A stretch of 64,000 bases of DNA from the NCBI RefSeq assembly GCF_000308295.2, contig NZ_HG326652.1, forward strand, positions 1,676,109 through 1,740,108. The letters are read 5' to 3'. How positions within the stretch are numbered: the stretch's first letter is position 1; each line of letters begins with the position of its first letter. This stretch comes from Afipia birgiae 34632 (GTDB lineage: Bacteria > Pseudomonadota > Alphaproteobacteria > Rhizobiales > Xanthobacteraceae). Under the pieces are notes generated by a model. It had not been told where the DNA came from, did not search any database, and saw nothing but the letters and a program-made list of their open reading frames with translations. A program made the position numbers and the translations under genes. Positions 9,198-17,049 of this stretch are shown here, in pieces.

Positions 9198-10322
9198 TCA
9201 CGTCCCATCGCGAAGAGGAAATGCGCCGACCGCTGTTCCGGTTGCATAGCCTTCGCTATCTCCCGGCACAACAAGCCATGCTTCGCTACGGGCGATAGCG
9301 TCCAGCGAAAGTTGACCAGTGGCAATCGGCATCCACTTGTCATCCAGCGCTTCCAGCAACACAATCTCGGCAACACCGATAGACGAAGAAACCTTGCGCG
9401 CAAGGGGACGAACGATATCCTGCCGCGGCAACCGCGCGGTGAGCAAGTCCAGTGCGGGTTGAACCAGCATTAAACAAACCGCCAAAGCCTGATCAGGCGC
9501 GCCGGGAGCCGCGATAACGGGCGTTCTGCCGGTCTTCGCGACCGCCGCCGTGCGCCCGGGCTGCAAGGCAAGTCCATGCGCTAAAACAATTCCACGCATT
9601 GCCAGCGCGTGAACCGCTGAATCGGCGCGGCCGAGGCCTGTGCCCCCGACTGTTATCAGCAGATCGTAAGCGCCTTCGTCCACAGCCGCGGAAATGCTGG
9701 CGGCGTCGCGTCCCTTTGTCTGCACACCAACCGCTTCAGCACCGGCAGCCTTCACAAACTCCAGGATGAACTGCGAAGATGCTATATTTCCGTCCCTCGA
9801 CGTCACATCGAGAACGCAGACGCGCGGAGATCGAATCTGAATGCGATCCAGTCCCATGACGCGGAGAGCAAGCGTGTCGCGCGCGGTCACCTGCCGCCCT
9901 GGGGAAATGATCGAGCGCCCAGCCGCGACGTCGTCTCCGGTCCGGCGAATGCCGTGACCGGGAACCGCCTCAGCGAGAACCTGAAACATCGATCCGGTCT
10001 GTTCGACCATGTCGGCATCAAGCACGCAGTCACAATGCTCCGGAAGCCGATCCCCCGCTTCGACCCACATAGGCGATGCAGACAACGGCTGCGGAGAATA
10101 GGACGATGCGCCGACGATATCACGCGCCCGCATTGCCCAACCGTCGGCGACCGCAATACTGAACATCGGATGTGCCGTTTGCGGCGACGCAATCGCAGCT
10201 GCGATGCGACCCGCAGAATCTGCGAGCGATGCATCGATGGACTCAACCGGCTCCGCACCGTCCAGCAGCAAGCGAAGGGCAACATCGAGCGGGGTCAGCG
10301 TGGCCGGCAAGCGCTGTGTCAT
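9198..10322 (-). CDS. MoeA-like molybdopterin-binding protein
   Basis: A 374-residue homologue of MoeA. The N-terminal part keeps the FSIAVADGWAMRARD motif in the position of the MoeA DGFA signature. The MoCF-type domain at about residues 165-310 contains DLLITVGGTGLGRADSAVH and the APGAPDQAL loop in place of the usual LPGNP. These departures suggest a specialised paralogue, possibly dealing with tungsten or with cofactor storage, but that is inference. It is the first gene of a leftward pair with the MoeA-PBP fusion. The 125 bases upstream contain an EcfG-type promoter for the divergent small exported protein. Confidence 0.75.
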   Translation of the reverse strand: MTQRLPATLTPLDVALRLLLDGAEPVESIDASLADSAGRIAAAIASPQTAHPMFSIAVADGWAMRARDIVGASSYSPQPLSASPMWVEAGDRLPEHCDCVLDADMVEQTGSMFQVLAEAVPGHGIRRTGDDVAAGRSIISPGRQVTARDTLALRVMGLDRIQIRSPRVCVLDVTSRDGNIASSQFILEFVKAAGAEAVGVQTKGRDAASISAAVDEGAYDLLITVGGTGLGRADSAVHALAMRGIVLAHGLALQPGRTAAVAKTGRTPVIAAPGAPDQALAVCLMLVQPALDLLTARLPRQDIVRPLARKVSSSIGVAEIVLLEALDDKWMPIATGQLSLDAIARSEAWLVVPGDSEGYATGTAVGAFPLRDGT

Positions 10323-10373
10323 CTTGACGCTCGATGACGGCCGGGCGCGCGACAGGCAGGTGGCGAATGCGAC

Positions 10374-10398
10374 GGAACCATCTCAAACATGGGACGTT
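10374..10398 (+). promoter_or_regulatory. EcfG-type (general stress) promoter motif
   Basis: GGAAC at 10374-10378 and CGTT at 10395-10398 are separated by 16 bases, matching the alphaproteobacterial EcfG promoter consensus GGAAC-N16/17-CGTT. The expected transcription start is near 10405, about 43 bases upstream of the small exported protein at 10448. Confidence 0.6.
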
Positions 10399-10447
10399 GA
10401 GGGGAACGTTTCATTGATTCCTTTATACACACCCACAGAGGTTCAAA

Positions 10448-10738
10448 ATGCGTACTCAACTCATCGCTGTTGCCATTGCGGGGCTGTTTGCTGCAACTCC
10501 CTCATTGGCACAAACGGCCGCGCCCGCAAGTGACAAGCCTGAGACGAGTTGCAACACCACACCTTCGGCAGGCACGACTTCCGGCAACGCCAAGACCGCG
10601 GACACGTCGATGGGCGTTGAAAAGAGCGCTATTCTACCATCTGCAGGCGGACACGCAAATTCCGCCGCCCCGACGGTGCAGAGCGACGGAAAGGCGATGG
10701 AAGTGCGCCCGGATTGTCCGCCGGAGACGAAAAAATAG
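10448..10738 (+). CDS. Small exported protein, general-stress candidate
   Basis: A 96-residue protein with a clear Sec signal peptide (MRTQLIAVAIAGLFAATPSLA, cleavage after ALA-type site) and a low-complexity mature part rich in Ala, Thr, Ser, Pro and Lys. One cysteine lies in PETSCNTTP and one in RPDCPPETKK, so a disulfide in the periplasm is possible. I recognise no family. AGAGG seven bases before the ATG is a good ribosome site. An exact EcfG-type promoter lies 50 bases upstream, so expression under general stress is likely. It is on the opposite strand to its molybdenum-gene neighbours and probably unrelated to them. Confidence 0.7.
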   Translation: MRTQLIAVAIAGLFAATPSLAQTAAPASDKPETSCNTTPSAGTTSGNAKTADTSMGVEKSAILPSAGGHANSAAPTVQSDGKAMEVRPDCPPETKK

Positions 10739-10756
10739 GCCAACCGTCTCTGGGGC

Positions 10757-11593
10757 TCAGGACGCCCTTTTCTCGGCATTGGGGAAAAACAGTTGCTTGC
10801 TGTTGACCTGATAGACCGCAATGGCGCCCTGCCCCTCGGGTGAGATCAACCAGTCGATAAAGCTTTGACCGAGATCCTTCTTCACCGCCGGATGCTTCTC
10901 CGGGTTCACTAGAATGACTCCATATTGGTTGAACAGCCGCTTGTCGCCTTCGACCGCGATGACCAGGTCACCGGGGTTCTTGAAAGATAGCCAGGTACCT
11001 CTGTCGGAAATCACGTAAGCATTCATCGCTCCCGCCGCGTTGAGCGCGGCCCCCATGCCCTGTCCGATCTCGCGATACCAAGGGCCCTTGGCGGTCTCGA
11101 GATCGATACCTGCCTGCTTCCACAGTGCGAGTTCAGCCGAATGCGTACCTGACTTGTCGCCGCGAGAGACGAACGGCAGTGCCTTTCCCTGAATGGTTTT
11201 CAGTGCGGCAACAATATCCTTCGATCCACCGACGCCAGCAAGATCGCTTTTCGGGCCGATCATGACGAAGTCATTGTACATAACATCGAAGCGCTTCACG
11301 CCGTGCCCTTCGGCGACAAATTTTTCTTCCTGCGACTTGGCATGCACGAAGACGACATCAGCATCACCGCGACGCGCGGTGTCGAGCGCCTGTCCGGTAC
11401 CTTGGGCGATTACCTTCACTTCGATTCCGGTTTTAGCCTTGAACAACGGGAGTATGTAGCCGAACAGGCCGGAATCCTGCGTCGACGTGGTCGAAGCCAC
11501 GACAATGGATTTGTCCTGCGCGGAAGAAGGTGTTGCGACCGCCACCGCGAGTAACGAGAACGCAAAGGCAAAAGAAGCGTATTGGCGTTTCAT
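10757..11593 (-). CDS. tupA: Tungstate ABC transporter substrate-binding protein TupA
   Basis: The 278-residue protein has a Sec signal peptide ending near SSAQD and then the TupA signature ASTTSTQDSGLF, which binds the oxyanion and separates tungstate-specific TupA from ModA and WtpA. Later FVSRGDKSGTH and YVISDRGTWLSF are further family motifs. It is a periplasmic binding protein feeding TupB and TupC. It is the third gene of tupBCA, 18 bases after tupC. The neighbouring moeA, mobA and fdhD genes suggest that imported tungstate (or molybdate) is destined for a formate dehydrogenase. Confidence 0.88.
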   Translation of the reverse strand: MKRQYASFAFAFSLLAVAVATPSSAQDKSIVVASTTSTQDSGLFGYILPLFKAKTGIEVKVIAQGTGQALDTARRGDADVVFVHAKSQEEKFVAEGHGVKRFDVMYNDFVMIGPKSDLAGVGGSKDIVAALKTIQGKALPFVSRGDKSGTHSAELALWKQAGIDLETAKGPWYREIGQGMGAALNAAGAMNAYVISDRGTWLSFKNPGDLVIAVEGDKRLFNQYGVILVNPEKHPAVKKDLGQSFIDWLISPEGQGAIAVYQVNSKQLFFPNAEKRAS

Positions 11594-11611
11594 GACATCT
11601 CCCTCAAGAGT

Positions 11612-12340
11612 TCAAACAACGAGATCGCCGCGTACAAAGGCCGCAGCCTCAGATGTCGACGGGTTTTTGAGAAAATCCTCGGCGGGTGTCTGTTCGCGCA
11701 CGTTGCCCCGCACCATGAAAACAACGTCACCAGCGAGTCGCCGCACCTGGCCCAGATCGTGCGAGGCCATCACGATCTTGATGCCGGACTGGGCGGTATC
11801 ACGAACAATCTCCTCAACACCGCGCGTGGCCGCCGGGTCGAGACTTGCGGTCGGCTCGTCAAGCAGCAGCAATTCCGGATCCCGCGCCAAAGCACGCGCC
11901 AGCGCCAGCCGCTGTTGTTCGCCGCCGGACAAACGTCGGGCGGGACGCATGGCCAAATCCGACAGGCCCACGCGTTCAAGCAATTCAGCAGTACGCGCAG
12001 CCAATTTCGCGCGCGGATAACCCGCGTGGGTCAGCCCATAGGCGACATTGGCGGACACGGTCCGGCGCAACATCACCGGCCGCTGAAACACGAACGCGCG
12101 GCGTGTCGGCTTTGCATCGGCGCGACCACCCCACGTGATGCGGCCTTCGGTCGGCACCGCAAGTCCCATGCACAGGCGCAACAAGGTGCTTTTACCCGCA
12201 CCGTTAGGCCCAATAACAAGCGTTGGCGAACCAGACGATAACGTTAGGGTCAGGCGATCAAGGATGGTCGTGAGGCCGGCCCGCACCAGAACGCGATCGA
12301 AGACAATGGGAAGATCGGTCACCGGCCCCCGCATCGTCAT
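11612..12340 (-). CDS. tupC: Tungstate ABC transporter ATP-binding protein TupC
   Basis: A 242-residue ABC ATPase: Walker A GPNGAGKSTLLRL near residue 40, signature RLSGGEQQRLALARALA near residue 130 and Walker B LLLLDEPTASLDP. A longer open frame runs upstream, but the ATG at 12340 overlaps the tupB stop by four bases, which is the natural coupled start. No TOBE or regulatory domain follows the ATPase core, as usual for TupC. It energises tungstate uptake with TupB and TupA. Confidence 0.88.
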   Translation of the reverse strand: MTMRGPVTDLPIVFDRVLVRAGLTTILDRLTLTLSSGSPTLVIGPNGAGKSTLLRLCMGLAVPTEGRITWGGRADAKPTRRAFVFQRPVMLRRTVSANVAYGLTHAGYPRAKLAARTAELLERVGLSDLAMRPARRLSGGEQQRLALARALARDPELLLLDEPTASLDPAATRGVEEIVRDTAQSGIKIVMASHDLGQVRRLAGDVVFMVRGNVREQTPAEDFLKNPSTSEAAAFVRGDLVV

Positions 12341-13029
12341 CCCACCTGCCGTTCGGACCAGACCCGTGCACCCCAGGCCGCGGCATTGATCGCGAGAACG
12401 ATCACCACAAGGATCATGCCGAGACCGAGCGCGAGCGGCAGATTGCCCTTTGACGTTTCGAGCGCAATCGCAGTGGTCATGGTGCGGGTGAAACCTTCCA
12501 TGTTGCCACCGACAATCATGACGGCACCGACTTCCGCCGCGGCACGTCCAAATCCCGCAAGCAGCGCAGTCAGCAGACTGAAGCGCGCATCCCACAACAG
12601 CGTCGTTATGCGACCGAGCGGCCCGACATCCATCGCCGACAGTTCGTCGCGGTATTCGATCCAGAGATCTTCAATGGTTTGGCGCGTGAGCGCCGCGATG
12701 ATCGGCACGATTAAGATCGCCTGCGCGACGATCATTGCCGTCGGCGTGAACAAGATGCCGAGATTGCCGAGCGGCCCGGAGCGTGACAGCAAAAGGTAGA
12801 CCGCAAGACCGACAACAACGGGCGGCAATCCCATGAAAGCGTTGACGAGTACGACAATCGCGCTCCGTCCGGGGAAGCGCATCAACGCAAGCGATGCACC
12901 GAGCGGCAAGCCGATAACGGCCGCAAGCACCACGGCGGAAAGGCTGACAGCCAGTGACAATTTGACGATGGCGAACAGTGTCGCATCGCCGCTCATGATC
13001 AGTTGCCAGGCATTTAGCCCGTCCAGCAT
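12337..13029 (-). CDS. tupB: Tungstate ABC transporter permease TupB
   Basis: A 230-residue inner-membrane protein with about five hydrophobic segments and the permease EAA-like region containing YRDELSAMDVGPLGRITTLLW. The start at 13029 (MLDGLNAWQLIMSGD) is chosen because GGGGAGG lies six bases upstream; a longer in-frame start at 13104 would run through the divergent operator region. It forms the tungstate channel with TupC. It is the first gene of tupBCA and diverges from the HTH regulator at 13116, with an inverted repeat between them. Confidence 0.88.
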   Translation of the reverse strand: MLDGLNAWQLIMSGDATLFAIVKLSLAVSLSAVVLAAVIGLPLGASLALMRFPGRSAIVVLVNAFMGLPPVVVGLAVYLLLSRSGPLGNLGILFTPTAMIVAQAILIVPIIAALTRQTIEDLWIEYRDELSAMDVGPLGRITTLLWDARFSLLTALLAGFGRAAAEVGAVMIVGGNMEGFTRTMTTAIALETSKGNLPLALGLGMILVVIVLAINAAAWGARVWSERQVG

Positions 13030-13050
13030 GATTTTCCTCCCCATGCCTTG

Positions 13051-13116
13051 TCCTGCATATTTTTCAGGTCTGTCAATAAATTGAAAAAGAACAACAATAT
13101 GCATATAAATGCAGGA
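13051..13116. promoter_or_regulatory. Inverted-repeat operator between tupBCA and its regulator
   Basis: TCCTGCAT at 13051-13058 is mirrored exactly by ATGCAGGA at 13109-13116, whose last base is the A of the regulator's start codon. A perfect 10-base palindrome ATATGCATAT lies at 13097-13106. The only 86-base gap between the two divergent genes therefore carries a symmetric site covering both start regions, as expected for a regulator that controls tupBCA and itself. Confidence 0.55.
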
Positions 13117-14009
13117 TGGACCTTCTTACGACAGGAGAGGCATCTGAATACCTCCGACTCGGCGAGCGCAAGCTCTATGAGCTGGTGGCCGAAGGCGCGA
13201 TCCCATGCACCAAGGTGACGGGCAAGTGGCTCTTCCCGCGTGAAGAGCTCGATCGATGGGTGCTGTCCGGATTACTGCGGCCGGCCGGCATGAGTCCCTC
13301 GGATGCGCCTTTGATCGTGGGCGGAAGCCAGGACGCCCTGCTCGAATGGAGTTTGCGCGAATCAGGCTCCGGCCTCGCGACGCTCGTTGAAGGAACAGAA
13401 AGCGGCGTCGGCCGCGTACTGCGCGGTGAAGCAATTGCCGCAGCGATCCATTTTCATACCGAAACTGATGTGCATGACGCCGGCGAGGACGCCAATGTCT
13501 CAGCAGTGCGCTCGCTTGCCACTTTGCACGATGCCGTGCTTGTCGGATTTGTGCGGCGCGAACAAGGACTCCTGCTCCAACCGGGAAATCCGAAAGGCCT
13601 CACCAGCGTCGCGGGAGTTCTCGCGTCCGGGGCCACCATGGCTATCAGGCAATCCGGCGCGGGCGCACAAATGCTGCTCGACGCGCTCCTGAAACAGCAG
13701 GGCGCAAAGCTGAAGGATCTCCGCCGGCTCGATCCGCCATGCCTGACCGGACCTGATCTGGCGGCGGCAATTCGTGCTGGCAATGCCGACTGCGGCATCG
13801 CGACGCGCGCAGCCGCCAACGCAGCCGGTCTCGATTTCATGCCATTGCTATGGGAAAATTTCGATCTCGTGATGCATCAGCGTGATTACTTCAAGCCGGC
13901 CTTGCAGGCGTTGATGAACTTCATTTCGCAGCCCATCCTCAAACAGCGCGCGAAAGACCTCACAGGCTACGACACCACGCCAGCCGGCACAATTCGCTAT
14001 TTCGCCTGA
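13116..14009 (+). CDS. HTH regulator with PBP-like ligand domain, likely tungstate/molybdate-responsive
   Basis: A 297-residue cytoplasmic regulator. Residues 1-50 are an excisionase/MerR-like helix-turn-helix (LLTTGEASEYLRLGERKLYELV, then KVTGKWLFPREELDRWV). The rest is a PBP-like domain of the kind fused to MoeA at 7239-9188; MAIRQSGAGAQMLLDALL and NADCGIATRAAANAAGLDFMPL align with the MoeA fusion. This pairs an oxyanion-binding-type domain with a DNA-binding domain. Homology begins at the second residue, so the ATG at 13116 is secure, although the ribosome site is poor and the mRNA may be leaderless. It diverges from tupBCA and is the natural candidate regulator of tungstate import. Confidence 0.8.
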   Translation: MDLLTTGEASEYLRLGERKLYELVAEGAIPCTKVTGKWLFPREELDRWVLSGLLRPAGMSPSDAPLIVGGSQDALLEWSLRESGSGLATLVEGTESGVGRVLRGEAIAAAIHFHTETDVHDAGEDANVSAVRSLATLHDAVLVGFVRREQGLLLQPGNPKGLTSVAGVLASGATMAIRQSGAGAQMLLDALLKQQGAKLKDLRRLDPPCLTGPDLAAAIRAGNADCGIATRAAANAAGLDFMPLLWENFDLVMHQRDYFKPALQALMNFISQPILKQRAKDLTGYDTTPAGTIRYFA

Positions 14010-14116
14010 CCGGCGAGCGACTTCCAGTGAGGCACCTGAACCTTCCGCACGGTTTATTGAACCTGGTTTTCGTGTTTCGATACGGTTCAGATTGATAGCG
14101 TTCGAGGGAACCGCCG

Positions 14117-15454
14117 ATGCAAGAAGCTGACCGTAACAACGGAAGATATCAGCTTCGCGCGCTGCTCGTGATCGGGGCGCTCATTGCGGTGCTCGGCACC
14201 GCACCTGCTGCTGCACAATTGCGAGGTCACGGCGGACCAGTCCGCGCGCTGGCGATTTCATCCGATGGACAGACGTTGCTCTCAGGAAGCTTTGACGGCA
14301 GCGCGATCCGCTGGTCGCTTGGTCGCGATGCTGCCGAACAGGTTCTCAGATTTCATGCCGATGCGGTCAATGCGACAGCATTGCTCAAGGATGGCCGCGC
14401 GGTAACCGCTGGCGCCGATGGCCGCATCGCTGTCTGGAGTTCCAGCAAGCAGCAACCCGAGGCCGTGCTTGAGGGCCACACCGCGCCAATCGCAGCGCTT
14501 GCATTGTCGCCAGACGGCGAAATGCTCGCATCCGCAGCATGGGATCATACGGTAAGGCTATGGCCGCTCGCTGGCGGCACACCGCGCGTACTTGAAGGGC
14601 ACGCACAGAACGTCAACGGAGTAGCATTCAGCGCTGATGGCAAAACCCTCATCAGCGTCAGCTATGACCTGACCCTCCGTATCTGGCCGCTCGACAGTTC
14701 TGCCGCACCGTCCATTGTCACCCTGCCCGCGCCGCTCAATTCAGTCGTCGCGTTCAAGGACGGCGAAATCGCCGCCGCGGGTGCAGATGGCAATATCCAT
14801 TTCCTCGACGGCTCCGGAAACTCTGATGGCGAGGTCGCCGCTGGGCCGATCCCGGTCATTGCGATGGCAGTGTCGAGGGATGGTGCGCTGCTCGCGGCGG
14901 CGGACATTCGGGGATCGGTCGCGATCGTCGACCGCAAGGCGCGCACGCTTGTGCGCAGGCTGGTTGGACCAGGGCTACCGGTGTGGTCAGTGGCGTTCAT
15001 GCCGGACAACGGCACGCTGCTCACTGGAGGCGCGGACAACATGATCCGGCGCTGGAATGCTCTTACAGGCGAACCGATCGGCGCGACCATACAGGAAAGC
15101 CCAAACGATCCGCTTGCCGCCTATGCTGGTGACCGTGGGGCGGAAATTTTTCGCGCCTGTATAGCCTGTCACACGCTGACCCCGGATCAGGTCAACAAGG
15201 CCGGTCCGACGCTATCGGGAATTTTCGGACGAAAGATCGCAACTTTACCGGGTTACAGTTATTCCGAGCCGCTGAAGAAGCTCGATATCGTCTGGACGCC
15301 CGAAACAGTGTCGAAGCTTTTCGAAATCGGCCCGGCGGCCTATACACCAGGTACGAAGATGCCCGAACAACGCATCGGTTCGGACGAAGACCGCAAAGCA
15401 CTGGTGCAGTTTCTTGCGCGTGTGACTGCGCCACCTGTCAACCGCGGCCAATAG
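14117..15454 (+). CDS. Exported WD40-repeat / cytochrome c fusion protein
   Basis: A 445-residue protein. An N-terminal hydrophobic segment (residues about 13-34, ending PAAAQ) acts as signal peptide. Residues about 37-320 hold seven WD40-type repeats (LRGHGGPVRALAISSDG, LEGHTAPIAALALSPDG, LEGHAQNVNGVAFSADG and weaker copies). Residues about 333-440 are a class I cytochrome c domain with haem-binding CIACH and an axial methionine in GTKMPEQ. Found in the periplasm of several alphaproteobacteria; the redox partner is unknown. GAGGGAA precedes the ATG. The 3' end overlaps a decayed phnN remnant on the other strand. Confidence 0.85.
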   Translation: MQEADRNNGRYQLRALLVIGALIAVLGTAPAAAQLRGHGGPVRALAISSDGQTLLSGSFDGSAIRWSLGRDAAEQVLRFHADAVNATALLKDGRAVTAGADGRIAVWSSSKQQPEAVLEGHTAPIAALALSPDGEMLASAAWDHTVRLWPLAGGTPRVLEGHAQNVNGVAFSADGKTLISVSYDLTLRIWPLDSSAAPSIVTLPAPLNSVVAFKDGEIAAAGADGNIHFLDGSGNSDGEVAAGPIPVIAMAVSRDGALLAAADIRGSVAIVDRKARTLVRRLVGPGLPVWSVAFMPDNGTLLTGGADNMIRRWNALTGEPIGATIQESPNDPLAAYAGDRGAEIFRACIACHTLTPDQVNKAGPTLSGIFGRKIATLPGYSYSEPLKKLDIVWTPETVSKLFEIGPAAYTPGTKMPEQRIGSDEDRKALVQFLARVTAPPVNRGQ

Positions 15455-15835
15455 CGCTCAAAAGCTCGGCTGCATGATCTTCCGCCAAGCCTACATTATT
15501 GATGATGACATCAGGTACGGCAGCAACAACCGTTCTGCGGAGTCTGTCGTCGATCTGGCCATCGCTAGGGCGTGTGCGCGCCGCAAGACGTCGCCAGCAC
15601 GTCCGGCGGAGCCGTCACTAAAACCACCGTCACTTTGGCATACGATCTACGCGCGAACTCGATGATTGTGCGGAACGCATTCACGATAACAGCGCGCCCG
15701 GCCGTCACATCATCAACAATCGAAGATGGCACCCCATAGCGTAGGCCATGCGCCTCCCATTGGAAGGCGAAATCGCCGTGCGCCAGCATTTGCCCAAACA
15801 GCATCATCGGGCTGACCGCCTCGTTGTTGCCCGCC
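15455..15835 (-). pseudogene. phnN: phnN remnant (ribose 1,5-bisphosphokinase)
   Basis: The leftward reading gives HGDFAFQWEAHGLRYGVP and VIVNAFRTIIEFARRSYAKV, matching the middle of PhnN, the kinase that makes PRPP in C-P lyase phosphonate breakdown. The frame stops at TAG near 15565, but the next frame continues with IDDRLRRTVVAAVPDVIINN, the PhnN C terminus, so a frameshift lies between about 15565 and 15595. The P-loop N-terminal third is missing: the sequence upstream is phnI. It is therefore dead. The last codons overlap the 3' end of the WD40-cytochrome gene. Confidence 0.75.
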
Positions 15836-16158
15836 GGGGATATCCTTGAAGGTGGACGAGACACGGCGGCGCACCTGCATGGCTGCGGCGTCGACCGGCT
15901 CCGTCGCGCCAAACCGTGGCGGGGTGGCGCGGAATGCGCGCAGCAGGAAAATCGCCTCGATCAGGTCGCCCCGCGCCTGCTTGATCGCTAACGCTGTAAG
16001 TTCGCGTTCGTAGAACGAGCTTCGGTCATAACGCGATCGACTGCCAGCGTAAACTGCGCCGATATCTGTGCGAGCGAGAGATCGGGTACAGCTGGATCGC
16101 CGCGACGTTCGTACGCAAGTAACTGGTGAGCATTTTCAATGGCGCGCTCGCCGCCCGA
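15828..16158 (-). pseudogene. phnI: phnI remnant (C-P lyase complex subunit)
   Basis: Leftward reading shows GGERAIENAHQLLAYERRG and SLAQISAQFTLAVDRVMTE, then in another frame YERELTALAIKQARGDLIEA followed by FLLRAFRATPPRFGATEPVD and STFKDIPGGQ. This is the N-terminal third of PhnI, which is normally about 360 residues. There is a frameshift near 16015 and the remainder of the gene is lost by a deletion that joins it to phnN at about 15830. At the 5' side it is fused in frame to a phnH fragment. Confidence 0.78.
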
Positions 16159-16167
16159 CGATGTGTC

Positions 16168-16326
16168 TTTGATGCCAGGCCCGCGAAGAACCAGTTCAGG
16201 CCCCTCGGTCAGCGTATCGACTTCCACAATAAGGATCGTCGAGCGATCGGGGTATTCCGCTGTCCCGAGCGCAAAGGCCTCAAAGTCCGGCAACGCTGTG
16301 CCACTGTGGATGAGAGCAAAGCTGGT
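16168..16326 (-). pseudogene. phnH: phnH remnant (C-P lyase complex subunit)
   Basis: A fragment of about 53 codons reading SFALIHSGTALPDFEAFALG, GTAEYPDRSTILIVEV and ELVLRGPGIKD, typical of the second half of PhnH. It runs in frame into the phnI remnant through a short junction, so the end of phnH and the start of phnI have been deleted. The 5' side abuts an IS21 istB scar. The order H-I-N preserves the usual order of a phn operon. Confidence 0.65.
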
Positions 16327-16336
16327 TCGTGACGCA

Positions 16337-16445
16337 TATCCCGTCAGCGATGCCAAGATGACGACGGCGCTGCTCGACCGGCTAACCCATCACTGCGATA
16401 TCGTTGAGGCAATGACAGTTGGCGCTTCAAAAGCCGCGACGACGA
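16337..16445 (+). mobile_element. IS21-family istB 3' scar
   Basis: On the plus strand DAKMTTALLDRLTHHCDIVE, then one frame over GNDSWRFKSRDDDHITRARL, is the C-terminal end of the IS21 helper ATPase IstB. Only about 36 codons remain and they are frameshifted. The scar lies exactly between the phnH remnant and the DUF1254 remnant, so it marks the deletion that joined them. Confidence 0.65.
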
Positions 16446-17049
16446 TCACATAACCCGCGCTCGCCTCATCTCCGCAATCCCGGCCAGCTCCGACGAGGCG
16501 ATGTCAGCATCGCTCCCGCTCTTGAGAATTGAGCGTAACAACGCGTAGCCTTGATAATTCATCGAAGGCAAAGCGATGTAACCGTCCGAAACAGCGGCCG
16601 GATGGTAGGGAGGCAAGACCAGATACTTGCCGCCCTTGCCCTTGTCGACGCCGGCCGGCCCGACATCCTCAAGCGGCACCTGCCAAGTCCATGATCGTGC
16701 CGTTGATCACGCCGTCATCCGCCGGCGGGATTTCCAGCACCATCGGACCGGCATCCTCGGTGTTGAAAAACGGCATCACGTAAATCACGTCGGGATTGGG
16801 CGTGAGCGTCTGATTCTTGACGTGACCAAAAGACGATCTGGTTGGGCTTGCCCTTGGCGCTGTCGATCATCGCCTGGAGCATTAGATCGAGATTGACCGC
16901 GAGCATGCCCCAGATGACGGACTCGATAGCGCGCCGCTCGGTCGTGCGGCTGTCGAGGTCAAGTGCAGAGACAGTTTGCGCCTGCGGGGTCGTGGTAAGG
17001 CCGACCGTGGCAACACCAGTGCGCCGATGATCATCTTCTCCTTTGTCAT
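16446..17049 (-). pseudogene. DUF1254-family exported protein, frameshifted and truncated
   Basis: The leftward gene starts MTKEKMIIGALVL at 17049, then continues in a second frame through a signal-peptide end and the segment TTERRAIESVIWGMLAVN. MIDSAKGKPNQIVFWS and VGPAGVDKGKGGKYLVLPP follow in shifting frames, with YIALPSMNYQGYALLRSILK near the end. These are DUF1254 features. At least three frameshifts are present and the C-terminal half is missing, replaced by the istB scar. Its ATG overlaps the stop of the arylsulfatase remnant, showing that the two were once coupled. Confidence 0.75.

Noticed and set aside
10405-10425. Second GGAAC just after the EcfG motif upstream of the small exported protein
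   Set aside because: No CGTT follows at 16 or 17 bases.
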